Assembly (NCBI GenBank): GCA_050287105.1
Contig: JBNKBG010000018.1
Location: forward strand, 1 to 37,237
Source of the DNA: JAPHTQ01 sp050287105
GTDB lineage: Bacteria > Pseudomonadota > Gammaproteobacteria > Thiohalomonadales > Thiohalomonadaceae
DNA: 37,237 nucleotides
Direction: 5' to 3'
A program made the translations under genes and the position numbers. Shown here piece by piece: positions 9,617-17,822 of this stretch. The notes below the pieces were generated by a model. It was given only the letters and a program-made list of their open reading frames with translations. It did no database searches and was not told where the DNA came from. The stretch's first letter is position 1, and each line of letters begins with the position of its first letter.

Positions 9617-10639
9617 GTGAAACATTTTTTCCTCCTCCTGCTCCTCTTCATCACGACTGCTGTCCCGGCAAGTGACTTTATTAGCCGTTTCCCGGATAGC
9701 CGGGAGTTCATTCAGGAGATGAGTAAAAAACACAAATTTCCGCAACAGGAGCTGGAGAAACTCTTCAAGCGTGTCGAACATCAGCCCGGGATCATTGAGG
9801 CGATCAGCCGCCCGGCAGAGAGCAAGCCCTGGTATCAATATCGCCCCATTTTCGTCACCGCCGATCGCATCCGTGAAGGGGTGAAGTTCTGGAACAGCCA
9901 CGAGAAAGAGTTGGCACGGGCAGAAAAAAAATATGGCGTACCGCCGCAGATCATTGTCGCCATAATCGGTGTCGAGACGCGCTTCGGTCGCCACAGCGGC
10001 AACTATCGGGTGATCGACGCACTCAGCACCCTGGCATTCGATTACCCACCACGGGCCACCTTCTTCCGTCAGGAACTGGCGAGCTTCCTGCTGATGAGCC
10101 GGGAAGAGAAGCGTGATCCGCTACAATTCACCGGCTCCTACGCCGGGGCGATGGGTATGCCGCAATTCATGCCCAGCAGTTTTCTCAGCTACGCGGTAGA
10201 TTTCGACAAGGATGGCAATCGCGATCTGTGGGATAACACCGGTGATGTCATCGGCAGCGTCGCCAACTACTTTTCCCGCCATCACTGGAAGAAGGGGGAA
10301 CCCATCGCCAGTCGTGCTGAACTGAAAGGCAAGCCGCCGCAACAGCTGATCGACAAGGGTTACCAGCCGTCGCTACCGTTCAGTCAGCTCAAAACTTTGG
10401 GGGTCAAATCCCTGACCCACTACACTGATAGTAGTGAAGTGGCGCTGCTGGCCCTGGAGAGTTCACCGGGACAGATGCAATACTGGGTAGCCCTGCACAA
10501 CTTCTATGTCATCACCCGGTATAATCACAGTCCACTGTACGCCATGGCGGTGTATCAACTGGGCGAGGCGATCCGCACCACCCGCGCCGCGGCTAAACGC
10601 ACTACGGGATCGATGCAGATACATGATCACAACAGCTGA
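9617..10639 (+). CDS. mltB: Membrane-bound-type lytic murein transglycosylase B (soluble form)
   Basis: 340 residues, GTG start. The N-terminus MKHFFLLLLLFITTAVPAS is a signal peptide of the cleavable kind. It has no lipobox cysteine, so this is the SltB-like periplasmic form rather than the E. coli lipoprotein. The catalytic glutamate is Glu120 in IIGVETRFGRHSG, and the family motifs YAGAMGMPQFMPSSFLSYAVDFDKDG and DVIGSVANYF are intact. The enzyme cleaves glycan strands with formation of anhydromuramic acid, which opens the wall for insertion of new material. In Pseudomonas the same order (rodA-sltB1-rlpA) occurs. The end overlaps rlpA by 17 nt. Confidence 0.95.
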   Translation: MKHFFLLLLLFITTAVPASDFISRFPDSREFIQEMSKKHKFPQQELEKLFKRVEHQPGIIEAISRPAESKPWYQYRPIFVTADRIREGVKFWNSHEKELARAEKKYGVPPQIIVAIIGVETRFGRHSGNYRVIDALSTLAFDYPPRATFFRQELASFLLMSREEKRDPLQFTGSYAGAMGMPQFMPSSFLSYAVDFDKDGNRDLWDNTGDVIGSVANYFSRHHWKKGEPIASRAELKGKPPQQLIDKGYQPSLPFSQLKTLGVKSLTHYTDSSEVALLALESSPGQMQYWVALHNFYVITRYNHSPLYAMAVYQLGEAIRTTRAAAKRTTGSMQIHDHNS

Positions 10640-11480
10640 ACAGACAGCCCTGCTACGCACCCTCTCCACCTCAGTGGTGCTGCTCTGTTTGCTCAGCGCC
10701 TGTAGCGCCAGCCGCGATAGCGGCCCCAGCAGTCCGGTCGACGTCTCCCACATTCCCGATGCGGTACCCAAACATGAGAAGCGCACCCGCGCCGGTAATC
10801 CTTCTACCTATGTGGTGCTGGGTAAGCGTTACCATGTATTGAACAGCAGCCGCGGTTTTAGCCAGCGCGGCATCGCCTCCTGGTACGGCAACAAGTTCCA
10901 CGGGCACAAGACCTCCAACGGCGAAATCTACGACATGTACGCCATGACCGCGGCGCACAAGACCCTGCCCATCCCCTGCTATGTGCAGGTGACCAACCTG
11001 AACAACGGCAAGCAGGTGACCGTACGGGTCAATGATCGCGGTCCGTTCCATGAAAACCGCATCATCGATCTCTCCTATGCCGCGGCCAGAAAGCTGGGGA
11101 TCACTGCCAACGGTACCGGCCTGGTGGAGATCCGCACCGTCGAGCCGGGGCAACCGGCAACGCCAGCGCAGAGCGCCAGCAACGGCGTACCCGGCACCAG
11201 GACACCCCAGGCAAACCGGCCAGCCCCGGTGGCCGCCACCGCAAAACCACTGCTCTACCTGCAACTGGGCTCCTTCATTGAACTGGATAATGCCGAATCA
11301 CTTCGCGCCCAGTTGCTGATCAACAACGTCAACGCCGCCGCTATCCAGACAACCACCGTCGATCGCCGCAGCATCTATCGGGTACGCATCGGCCCAATCA
11401 ACACGGTGGAAGAGGCCGATCGCCTCGCCACACAGATCAGCAGTCTGGGGATCGGCGTACCCACTATCGTCATCGACTGA
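10623..11480 (+). CDS. rlpA: Septal ring lytic transglycosylase RlpA (lipoprotein with SPOR domain)
   Basis: 285 residues from the ATG at 10623. An in-frame upstream extension into mltB is possible but would bury the signal sequence, so it is rejected. A lipoprotein signal with lipobox LLSAC places the lipidated cysteine at residue 27. The double-psi beta-barrel domain runs from about GIASWYGNKFHGHKTSNGE to VRVNDRGPFHENRIIDLSY and includes the conserved His and Asp of RlpA enzymes. A Pro/Ala/Thr-rich linker follows, then a C-terminal SPOR domain (LYLQLGSFIELDNAESLRAQ ... YRVRIGPI) that binds denuded glycans at division sites. The gene closes the mrdA-rodA-mltB-rlpA run; 85 nt separate it from dacA. 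Confidence 0.95.
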   Translation: MITTAEQTALLRTLSTSVVLLCLLSACSASRDSGPSSPVDVSHIPDAVPKHEKRTRAGNPSTYVVLGKRYHVLNSSRGFSQRGIASWYGNKFHGHKTSNGEIYDMYAMTAAHKTLPIPCYVQVTNLNNGKQVTVRVNDRGPFHENRIIDLSYAAARKLGITANGTGLVEIRTVEPGQPATPAQSASNGVPGTRTPQANRPAPVAATAKPLLYLQLGSFIELDNAESLRAQLLINNVNAAAIQTTTVDRRSIYRVRIGPINTVEEADRLATQISSLGIGVPTIVID

Positions 11481-11565
11481 CGGGCGGACTACATTTACCC
11501 GCCTTAAACCGTTAAAATACCGCTGTTTTTCCATAGATACCGACAAAAAGTCCATAGCCAATACC

Positions 11566-12705
11566 ATGCGCATACTGAAAACGATCACCGCCCTGCTCCT
11601 GCTGGCTGTCGCAACAGCCACCCAGGCCGCCCCGTCACTGATCCCCTCGCCGCCGCGGCTTGCCGCCAGTGGCTTTGTGCTGATGGATTTCCATAGTGGC
11701 CAGCTCCTCGCCTCGGACAACCCGGAACAGCGTCTGGAACCGGCCAGCCTGACCAAGCTGATGACCGCCTATGTGGTCTTCCACGAAATCCAGAGCGGCC
11801 ATATTGCCCTGGATGACATGGTCAAGATCAGTGAGAAGGCCTGGCGTATGCCCGGCTCACGGATGTTCATTGAGGTCGGCAAGGAGGTAAGTGTCGAGCA
11901 GCTGTTGCAGGGCATGATCATCCAGTCCGGTAACGACGCCAGCGTGGCCCTGGCGGAATTCGTCGCCGGCAGCGAGGAGAGCTTTGTCCCGCTGATGAAC
12001 GCCCATGCCTCCAATCTCGAACTCAGGGGAACCCACTTCGTCAACAGTACCGGCCTGCCCGACCCGGATCACTACACCACCGCCATCGATATGGCACACC
12101 TGGCGGCGGCACTGATCCGCGACTATCCCGAATACTACAAGTGGTACTCGGTAAAACAGTACACCTTCAACAACATCACCCAGCGTAACCGCAACCTGCT
12201 GCTGGAGCGCGACGAAACCGTTGATGGCCTGAAGACCGGGCATACCGAATCGGCAGGATACTGTCTGGTCTCCTCCGCCCTGCGCGACAGCATGCGCCTG
12301 ATCTCGGTGGTGATGGGTACCAGCAGCGAAAAAGCCCGCGCCCAGGAGAGTCAAAAGCTGCTCAACTACGGCTTCCGCTTCTACGAGACCCATAATCTCT
12401 ATGCGGCCAACACGGCCTTGAAAGAGATGCGCATCTACAAGGGTGAAAGTGAACTCCTCTCGCTGGGTCTGGCCAAGGACCTCTATGTCACCGTCCCCCG
12501 TGGCCAGTACAAACGGCTGAACGCCTCACTCAGCGTGGGCAAGACCCTCATCGCCCCGGTCAGCGTCGGTCAACATCTGGGCAATGTCAGTGTCACCCTG
12601 GGAGAAGAAACCATCGCCGAACGTCCGCTGGTGGCTTTACAACAGGTTGCCGAAGGCGGCCTGTGGCAGAGCGTCAAAGACAACACCATTCTGCTGTTCC
12701 AGTAA
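11566..12705 (+). CDS. dacA: D-alanyl-D-alanine carboxypeptidase (PBP5/6 family)
   Basis: 379 residues. A signal peptide (MRILKTITALLLLAVATATQ, cleavage near AAP) is followed by the peptidase S11 domain. Active-site motifs are Ser61-L-T-Lys64, Ser121-G-Asn123 and Lys223-T-G. The C-terminal PBP5 beta domain and an amphipathic tail (GGLWQSVKDNTILLFQ) suggest attachment to the periplasmic face of the inner membrane. It trims the terminal D-Ala from pentapeptides and so limits cross-linking. A weak GGCGG/CCGCC stem just after rlpA may mark a transcript boundary before this gene. ybeD follows after a single base. dacA and dacC cannot be told apart here. Confidence 0.95.
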   Translation: MRILKTITALLLLAVATATQAAPSLIPSPPRLAASGFVLMDFHSGQLLASDNPEQRLEPASLTKLMTAYVVFHEIQSGHIALDDMVKISEKAWRMPGSRMFIEVGKEVSVEQLLQGMIIQSGNDASVALAEFVAGSEESFVPLMNAHASNLELRGTHFVNSTGLPDPDHYTTAIDMAHLAAALIRDYPEYYKWYSVKQYTFNNITQRNRNLLLERDETVDGLKTGHTESAGYCLVSSALRDSMRLISVVMGTSSEKARAQESQKLLNYGFRFYETHNLYAANTALKEMRIYKGESELLSLGLAKDLYVTVPRGQYKRLNASLSVGKTLIAPVSVGQHLGNVSVTLGEETIAERPLVALQQVAEGGLWQSVKDNTILLFQ

Positions 12706-12706
12706 G

Positions 12707-12973
12707 ATGAGCGAACAGGAGACCCTGCTGGAATTCCCCTGCGCCTTCCCGATCAAGGCGATGGGCCAGGACGACGGCGCCTTCGAGACGCTGGTGGTGG
12801 AACTGGTGCGCAAACATGCCCCCGATCTGGGAGAGGGAGCAGTCGCCTCCCGCGCCAGCCAGGGCGGCAAATACCTCTCGGTGACCGTAACTGTCACCGC
12901 CACCAGTCGCGAGCAGCTCGACAACATCTACCGCGAACTCACCGCTTGCGAACAGGTCCTCTATGCGCTGTAA
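12707..12973 (+). CDS. ybeD: YbeD / DUF493 family protein
   Basis: 88 residues, matching the ~87-residue E. coli YbeD. Its features are LLEFPCAFPIKAMG at the start, the ASQGGKYLSVTVTVTATSREQLDNIY block and a C-terminal ALxxCxxVLxxL-like end. The fold is a small ACT-like (RAM-like) domain, and the cellular role is not established. The order dacA-ybeD-lipB is conserved in gammaproteobacteria, which confirms the call. The ATG lies one base after the dacA stop. The last three codons, the stop and the next 11 nt form a perfect hairpin (separate entry). Confidence 0.94.
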   Translation: MSEQETLLEFPCAFPIKAMGQDDGAFETLVVELVRKHAPDLGEGAVASRASQGGKYLSVTVTVTATSREQLDNIYRELTACEQVLYAL

Positions 12974-12984
12974 ACAGCGCATAG
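12961..12984. other. Perfect stem-loop with the ybeD stop codon in its loop
   Basis: Ten base pairs, CTATGCGCTG at 12961-12970 and its exact reverse complement at 12975-12984, enclose a TAAA tetraloop that contains the ybeD TAA stop. No T-run follows on either strand, so it is not a standard intrinsic terminator. It could protect the upstream mRNA from 3' exonucleases or slow transcription before lipB. Confidence 0.7.
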
Positions 12985-12994
12985 AGAGGTACAA

Positions 12995-13032
12995 GGTGAA
13001 AGGATAAAGGTATAACCCTTTATCCTTACACC
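12995..13032. repeat. Purine/pyrimidine inverted repeat before lipB
   Basis: Arms 12995-13010 (GGTGAAAGGATAAAGG) and 13017-13032 pair with one mismatch around a 6-nt loop. Further ACCTTT/CACCTTT units continue to about 13050. Low-complexity AAGGT/ACCTT palindromes of this kind are often seen in intergenic DNA of proteobacteria (recalled). It lies between ybeD and lipB, and part of it will be in the lipB leader. No clear Shine-Dalgarno sequence is left before lipB. Confidence 0.65.
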
Positions 13033-13060
13033 TTTAACCTTTCACCTTTCATTCCCAACC

Positions 13061-13666
13061 ATGATCCAGATCCACAACCTCGGTACCGTAGACTATCAGG
13101 CAACATTCGAAGCCATGCGTCGCTTCACTGCTGAACGCAGCGCCGAAACCGACGACGAGATCTGGCTGCTACAGCATCCGCCGGTCTTTACCCAGGGAAC
13201 CAACGGCAAGCCGGAGCACCTGCTCGATCTCGGCGATATCCCACTGCAACAGATCGACCGCGGCGGCCAGGTAACCTATCACGGTCCCGGCCAACTGGTG
13301 GTCTATCTACTGCTGGATCTGCGGCGACGCAACCTGGGGGTACGGCAATTGGTGACCATGCTAGAGCAGGCGGTGATCGATCTGTTGCGGGAGTACGGAA
13401 TTTCGGCGCAGCGACGTAGCGATGCCCCCGGGGTCTACGTCAACGGCGACAAAATCGCCGCTCTTGGACTCAGGGTAAAACGTAACGGCTGCTATCACGG
13501 CCTGAGTCTTAATGTGGATATGGATCTGCAACCCTTCGATCGGATCAACCCCTGCGGCTACAGCGGGCTTGGCGTCACCAGTCTGGCCCAACTGGGGAGC
13601 AACGATTCAGTGGAGAGTGTCGGAAAAAAATTGGCAACCTGGTTAACTCAGGCCCTTAATCGATAA
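13061..13666 (+). CDS. lipB: Octanoyl-[acyl carrier protein]:protein N-octanoyltransferase
   Basis: 201 residues. Catalytic dyad Lys131 (GDKIAALGLRV) and Cys165 (NPCGYSGLGVTS), with the substrate-pocket block RGGQVTYHGPGQLVVYLLLDL. LipB moves octanoate from ACP onto lipoyl domains in the cytosol; one likely target, GcvH, is encoded at the other end of this window. The expected partner lipA is not next to it: the following gene is convergent, with only 9 nt between the two stops. The ATG start is chosen because the coding similarity begins directly there. No frame or motif damage. Confidence 0.96.
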   Translation: MIQIHNLGTVDYQATFEAMRRFTAERSAETDDEIWLLQHPPVFTQGTNGKPEHLLDLGDIPLQQIDRGGQVTYHGPGQLVVYLLLDLRRRNLGVRQLVTMLEQAVIDLLREYGISAQRRSDAPGVYVNGDKIAALGLRVKRNGCYHGLSLNVDMDLQPFDRINPCGYSGLGVTSLAQLGSNDSVESVGKKLATWLTQALNR

Positions 13667-13675
13667 AACAGCGTG

Positions 13676-14998
13676 CTAGCGCCCGCCTTCATGTAATACC
13701 TGCCAACGCCCCGCTTCCTTGACCAGATAGAGCGTCTTGTCCATCTCGCTTTGATAGTTGTTGGAGTCATAGGACTGATGGAACTGCGCCACCACCATCT
13801 CCCGCTCGCGGCTCGCCTTTTGCGGATAGGCAAAGAAGGAGAGCGCTGAGATACCCACTTTCTGCCACTGTTTGCCCGCGGCGACGCGGCGCTTATGTGC
13901 CTGCCATGCAGCGAGGTCTTCGCCACCTGCCCAGAAATCGTCGGCATAGTGTTGCAGATACTGTTCCACACTCGCCTCACTCCAGTCGCTGCGCCATTGC
14001 TCAATCGCCTGGGCGACCTCATTACGCAGGGCAACCCATGCGGCCTGCTCCATCCACTGCACCCGGTCGGCGACAATGATTGGCGTAACACCAGGGCGCA
14101 GATACTGTTCGACCTTTTGCAGGTCCAGATTGGGCAGCACCACACAGCCCTCGCTATCCAGAGGCGGACGACTGTAGAAGGCGTTCTCGGTACCGTGCAA
14201 CCAGATCCCGTAACCGGTCTTGCCCTGATGGCGATCCCACTCGTTGGGGTAGTTCATTGGGTAAGCACCGATACCATAGAGATCCGGCAGTTTCTCGTCC
14301 GGGATATGGCTGGTGATAAAGTAGACCCCTTCTGGGGTACGCAGATCGCCGCTGCTGAGCTTGTTGCCGTCGAGCTTGCCGGTGCTGACGTAGTAGTCGT
14401 GCAGCAGCTCCGGTTCGCCATCCGTACCACGCTGATAGACGTAGAGCCGATGCCCCGCCTTGTCCACCACCAGCGCCGTCTCGATACGCTCATCCAGCGA
14501 CAACAGGGAGCGTGGCAGGCGCCCCTGGGGCAGGGTATCCAGATAGGCCCGCAGTCGCGCCTCCGCCTCATCGCGCAGGTGGGAGATCTCGTCACGATTG
14601 CTGGCAGTGTCGCCCAGCACCGGCGCACTGCCGATGTCGCTGATCACCCGCGCCTGGGCCAGCAGCATGTCGCCCTCAATGAGGTGGGCAAGGTGGAATT
14701 TGGGTTCGCGGCGGGTCAGCTCGCGCATCCCACTCAGGGCTCCCTCCAGATCACCGGACTTGAAGCGCAGCAAGGCGAGCAGCAGGCTCGCCTCGTAGTC
14801 GACCGGAGAGGTCTGCACCCGCTGCTCCAGCCGTTGCAGCGCCTGTTCGAAGAGCTGCTGGCGACTACCAATCTCCTGCAGGGCATCGGCGGGCTGAATC
14901 GCCGCATCATCGCTGCCCTGCTGCACCGCGTAGATCGCCAGCGGCAGCGCCAGTAGCACCGCGGTGAAGGTTCGTATCAGGGTCAGGCGTGGTTGCAA
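13676..14998 (-). CDS. L,D-transpeptidase / Csd6-like peptidoglycan peptidase with NTF2-like tail
   Basis: 440 residues with a TTG start directly after the TAG of the TPR gene, preceded by GAGG at 8 nt. The N-terminus (about 10-25) is a signal anchor. Residues 30-150 are helical and TPR-like. The YkuD domain (about 172-312) has ALVVDKAGHRLYVYQ, His268 in WLHGT and the nucleophile Cys285 in SEGCVVL, where the common Arg after GC is Val. Residues 325-440 form an NTF2/SnoaL-like domain (VEQYLQHYADDF ... WQAHKRRV). This architecture matches the family built around Helicobacter Csd6, an L,D-carboxypeptidase affecting cell shape, so either transpeptidase or carboxypeptidase activity is possible. 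The enzyme should act in the periplasm. Confidence 0.85.
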   Translation of the reverse strand: MQPRLTLIRTFTAVLLALPLAIYAVQQGSDDAAIQPADALQEIGSRQQLFEQALQRLEQRVQTSPVDYEASLLLALLRFKSGDLEGALSGMRELTRREPKFHLAHLIEGDMLLAQARVISDIGSAPVLGDTASNRDEISHLRDEAEARLRAYLDTLPQGRLPRSLLSLDERIETALVVDKAGHRLYVYQRGTDGEPELLHDYYVSTGKLDGNKLSSGDLRTPEGVYFITSHIPDEKLPDLYGIGAYPMNYPNEWDRHQGKTGYGIWLHGTENAFYSRPPLDSEGCVVLPNLDLQKVEQYLRPGVTPIIVADRVQWMEQAAWVALRNEVAQAIEQWRSDWSEASVEQYLQHYADDFWAGGEDLAAWQAHKRRVAAGKQWQKVGISALSFFAYPQKASREREMVVAQFHQSYDSNNYQSEMDKTLYLVKEAGRWQVLHEGGR

Positions 14999-16039
14999 CT
15001 ACAGTACCTCAATGGTCTTTTCCGACACGATCTTCCAGCCATCGGCGCCGCGCAGTAACTGAAAGCGCTTGCGTACAGTGTCACTGTAACGCTCGGAGCG
15101 ATAATACTGTATCGCGGTTACACTGGCATGCGTGTCACCGTTGAATTGTACTTCAAAATCAGCCAGTTGCACCTCAATGCTTTCAGGACGGGCGAGACGC
15201 GTACGTCGCTGCGCCAGCCATTGCTGGTGGCTCAACCCCTGGCCCGGCCGGAAATCATCCGCATAGGCGGCAAGGTAAGCCTCGACCTTCTGTCCGGCCC
15301 AGTCGGCGGCCCAGCGATTGAGCAGCGCGACCAGATCATCCCGGCGCGTATCCACTGCCTGCGGTACTGACAGTGCCTGTGGGACTACCCCCTCTACCTC
15401 AACCAGGGCCACATTCACCGCCTCGGGCGGGGCCACTGGCGGCGCTTCCTCCGGGACGGCCTCTACCTGCGCCACCGCTTCGGCCGCGGAGTCGGTCAGA
15501 GCCACAAGGGTGGGAGGCGCGGCGACCGTGGGCTCCGCCTGTAGTGCCGAGGCCACCTGCAACAACGGACGCAGCGTCGGCCCCTCTTTCTGTTGCTCCA
15601 TCTGCAACGCCCTGGCGTAGGCGCTACGGGACATCTCGTAGTAGATACTGCGCAGATTGGCGTAGACCGTGGCATAGCTCTCATTGGTCTTCATCGCCCG
15701 TTCAAGCAGCTCCATCGCCTCATCCAGTCTACCCTGACGCGCATAGAGGGCCGCCAGATTGTTATAGGCCTCTGGCATCTGTGGAAGCTGCTGGATCAGC
15801 GCCTGATAACGCTGCTCCGCCTCTTTCAGTTTCCCACTCCCTGCCTCGCTCGCAGCCCGTAACAGTTGCCACTGAGGATCTTCACGTTGCCCCTGCGGTA
15901 TCGCCTCCAGGTATTGCATCGCGCCGTCAAAATCCCTGGCCTGAACGGCCTCGGCGGCCTGCTCAAGGTCGGCGTGGCAATTCCCGGACAAAAATAGGAG
16001 TAATAATACCCATTGGGCTATTTTGTAACGCTGATTCAT
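14999..16039 (-). CDS. Periplasmic TPR protein with C-terminal NTF2-like domain
   Basis: 346 residues. A signal peptide (IAQWVLLLLFLSGNCHA) is followed by about three TPR units (residues 24-150, for example AYNNLAALYARQGRLDEAMELLERAM). An Ala/Pro/Val-rich linker (about 165-235) precedes a C-terminal domain (238-346). The C-terminal domain is visibly homologous to that of the L,D-transpeptidase encoded next: both share a W-x-DWA-like start, VE-YL-x-YADDF, W-x-x-R-R and a closing W-K/QVxxE. The function is unknown; a scaffold or adaptor for the wall enzyme is a reasonable inference from operon position and shared domain. The stop codon abuts the start of the enzyme gene. A TATAAT-type promoter lies about 40 nt upstream. 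Confidence 0.85.
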   Translation of the reverse strand: MNQRYKIAQWVLLLLFLSGNCHADLEQAAEAVQARDFDGAMQYLEAIPQGQREDPQWQLLRAASEAGSGKLKEAEQRYQALIQQLPQMPEAYNNLAALYARQGRLDEAMELLERAMKTNESYATVYANLRSIYYEMSRSAYARALQMEQQKEGPTLRPLLQVASALQAEPTVAAPPTLVALTDSAAEAVAQVEAVPEEAPPVAPPEAVNVALVEVEGVVPQALSVPQAVDTRRDDLVALLNRWAADWAGQKVEAYLAAYADDFRPGQGLSHQQWLAQRRTRLARPESIEVQLADFEVQFNGDTHASVTAIQYYRSERYSDTVRKRFQLLRGADGWKIVSEKTIEVL

Positions 16040-16078
16040 CGCCTAGACTTTCATGACCATGCTGTAATTGTGGGACCG

Positions 16079-16107
16079 ATTATATAGAGTGTCACTACCA
16101 GCATAAA
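16079..16107 (-). promoter_or_regulatory. Putative sigma-70-type promoter for the TPR/L,D-transpeptidase pair
   Basis: On the minus strand a consensus TATAAT (16084-16079) sits 17 nt from TTTATG (16107-16102), about 40 nt before the TPR gene's ATG. The -10 is perfect; the -35 matches only three of six positions, so an extended or activator-dependent promoter is possible. Confidence 0.4.
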
Positions 16108-16203
16108 CCAATAGCCACCTGCTTTTTTTGTGATGCGGTTTCAAACACCTCATTCACTCCGGGTGGCATAGTTGAAGCACTCACAGCACTATCGGAGATT
16201 TGA

Positions 16204-17817
16204 ATGTCAGGCAGGAAAGACTTGCTGAACCGGATCGAGAAGCTGACAGAGATAGGTATCGCCCTGTCAGCGGAGCAGAATACCCAAACTCTGCTGGAAA
16301 TGATCCTCCTCGGCGCCAAGACCCTGACCAACGCCGATGGCGGCACCCTCTACTCCGTGCTGGAAGACAACAGCGTCAAGATGGAGATCGTGCGTACCGA
16401 CTCCCTCGACTTTGCCATGGGTGGTACCACCGGCGTCGAGATCCCCTTTGCCCCGATCCCTCTCCACGATCAGAAAGGCAAACCCAATCTCAAGATGGTG
16501 GTCACCAACGCGGTGATAACCGGAGCCACGATCAACATCCCCGATGCCTATAACGCGCGCGGTTTCGATTTTTCCGGCACCAAGGAGTTCGACGCCAGCA
16601 CCGGCTATCGTTCCACCTCATTCCTCGCCGTACCGCTGAAAAATCACGAAGGCGACACCATTGCGGTACTGCAGTTGCTCAACGCCATTGATGAAGAGAG
16701 CGGAGAGATCATCCCCTTTGATGCTGAGGCACAGCACCTGGCCGAGTCCCTCGCCTCCCAGGCAGCGATTGCCCTGACCAACCGCCGCCTGATCGATGAT
16801 TTGAAAACCCTGCTGGAATCCCTGGTGCAACTGGTGGCGACCGCGATCGACGAAAAGTCACCCTACACCGGAGGCCACTGTAAACGTGTCCCGGTACTCA
16901 CCATGTTGCTGGCCGAAGCGGCCAACCGCTCCGATGATGAGCCGTTCAAAGATTTCCGCATGAACGACCATGACCGTTACGAGCTGGAAATCGCGGCCTG
17001 GTTACACGACTGCGGCAAGATCACGACGCCTGAGTATGTGATCGACAAGGCAACCAAACTGCAAACGATCTACGACCGCATCGCCACCATTGATGCCCGT
17101 TTCGAGGCGTTAAAACGTGATGCCGAAATCCTCATGCTGAAGAAGAAAGTAGCGGCTCTGGAGAAGGGTGAAAGCATTGATGAGACCGCCCTGCAACGCG
17201 AGTATCAGGAGACCGTCGCGCAACTCGATGCCGATATGGCCTTCCTTTCACACAGCAATACAGGCAGCGAGCAGATGTCGGAGCAGGATCGCAAGCGCAT
17301 CATCGAGATCAGCAAGCGACCCTGGAACCATCATGGTGAAGTGGTCCCGCTGCTGGATGAGGATGAATCCTATAACCTGATAGTCGAGAAGGGGACGCTG
17401 ACCCCGGAAGAGCGCGATATCATCAACAATCACATCGTTGCCACGGTGAAGATGCTCGAGGCACTGCCCTTCCCCAAACACCTGAAGCACGTACCCGAAT
17501 ATGCCGGCGGTCACCACGAAAAGATCGATGGTACCGGTTACCCACGCGGACTGACCCGGGAACAGATGTCGGTGCAGGCGCGGATCATGGCTATCGCCGA
17601 TATCTTCGAGGCACTGACCGCCAAGGACCGTCCCTACAAGGAAGGGATGAAACTCTCCCAGGCACTGCAGATCCTGCGTGGTATGCGTGACAAGAACCAC
17701 ATCGATCCGGATCTGTTCGATCTCTTCATCAGGGAAAAGCTCTACGACCACTATGCCGATCAGTTTCTCGATGAGAGCCAGATCGACGAAGTGGACCCGG
17801 CCAAACTGGTCGGCTGA
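16204..17817 (+). CDS. GAF domain / HD-GYP cyclic-di-GMP phosphodiesterase with large insertion
   Basis: 537 residues, no membrane helix or signal, so cytosolic. An N-terminal GAF sensor domain (about 10-190, starting LTEIGIALSAEQNTQTLLEM) is joined to an HD-GYP domain. Metal-binding residues are visible: His225 in GGHCKRV, His268-Asp269 in WLHDCGK, His410 in NNHIVATVKMLE, His437-His438 in GGHHEKIDGTGYP, and the GYP triplet itself. The family hydrolyses cyclic di-GMP. Between the HD block and KGTLTPEERD lies an insertion of roughly 105 residues that includes a charged coiled coil (FEALKRDAEILMLKKKVAAL). GGAG precedes the ATG. It is divergent from the TPR gene and followed after 5 nt by a yaiI-like gene. 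Input ligand unknown. Confidence 0.9.
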   Translation: MSGRKDLLNRIEKLTEIGIALSAEQNTQTLLEMILLGAKTLTNADGGTLYSVLEDNSVKMEIVRTDSLDFAMGGTTGVEIPFAPIPLHDQKGKPNLKMVVTNAVITGATINIPDAYNARGFDFSGTKEFDASTGYRSTSFLAVPLKNHEGDTIAVLQLLNAIDEESGEIIPFDAEAQHLAESLASQAAIALTNRRLIDDLKTLLESLVQLVATAIDEKSPYTGGHCKRVPVLTMLLAEAANRSDDEPFKDFRMNDHDRYELEIAAWLHDCGKITTPEYVIDKATKLQTIYDRIATIDARFEALKRDAEILMLKKKVAALEKGESIDETALQREYQETVAQLDADMAFLSHSNTGSEQMSEQDRKRIIEISKRPWNHHGEVVPLLDEDESYNLIVEKGTLTPEERDIINNHIVATVKMLEALPFPKHLKHVPEYAGGHHEKIDGTGYPRGLTREQMSVQARIMAIADIFEALTAKDRPYKEGMKLSQALQILRGMRDKNHIDPDLFDLFIREKLYDHYADQFLDESQIDEVDPAKLVG

Positions 17818-17822
17818 AAACT

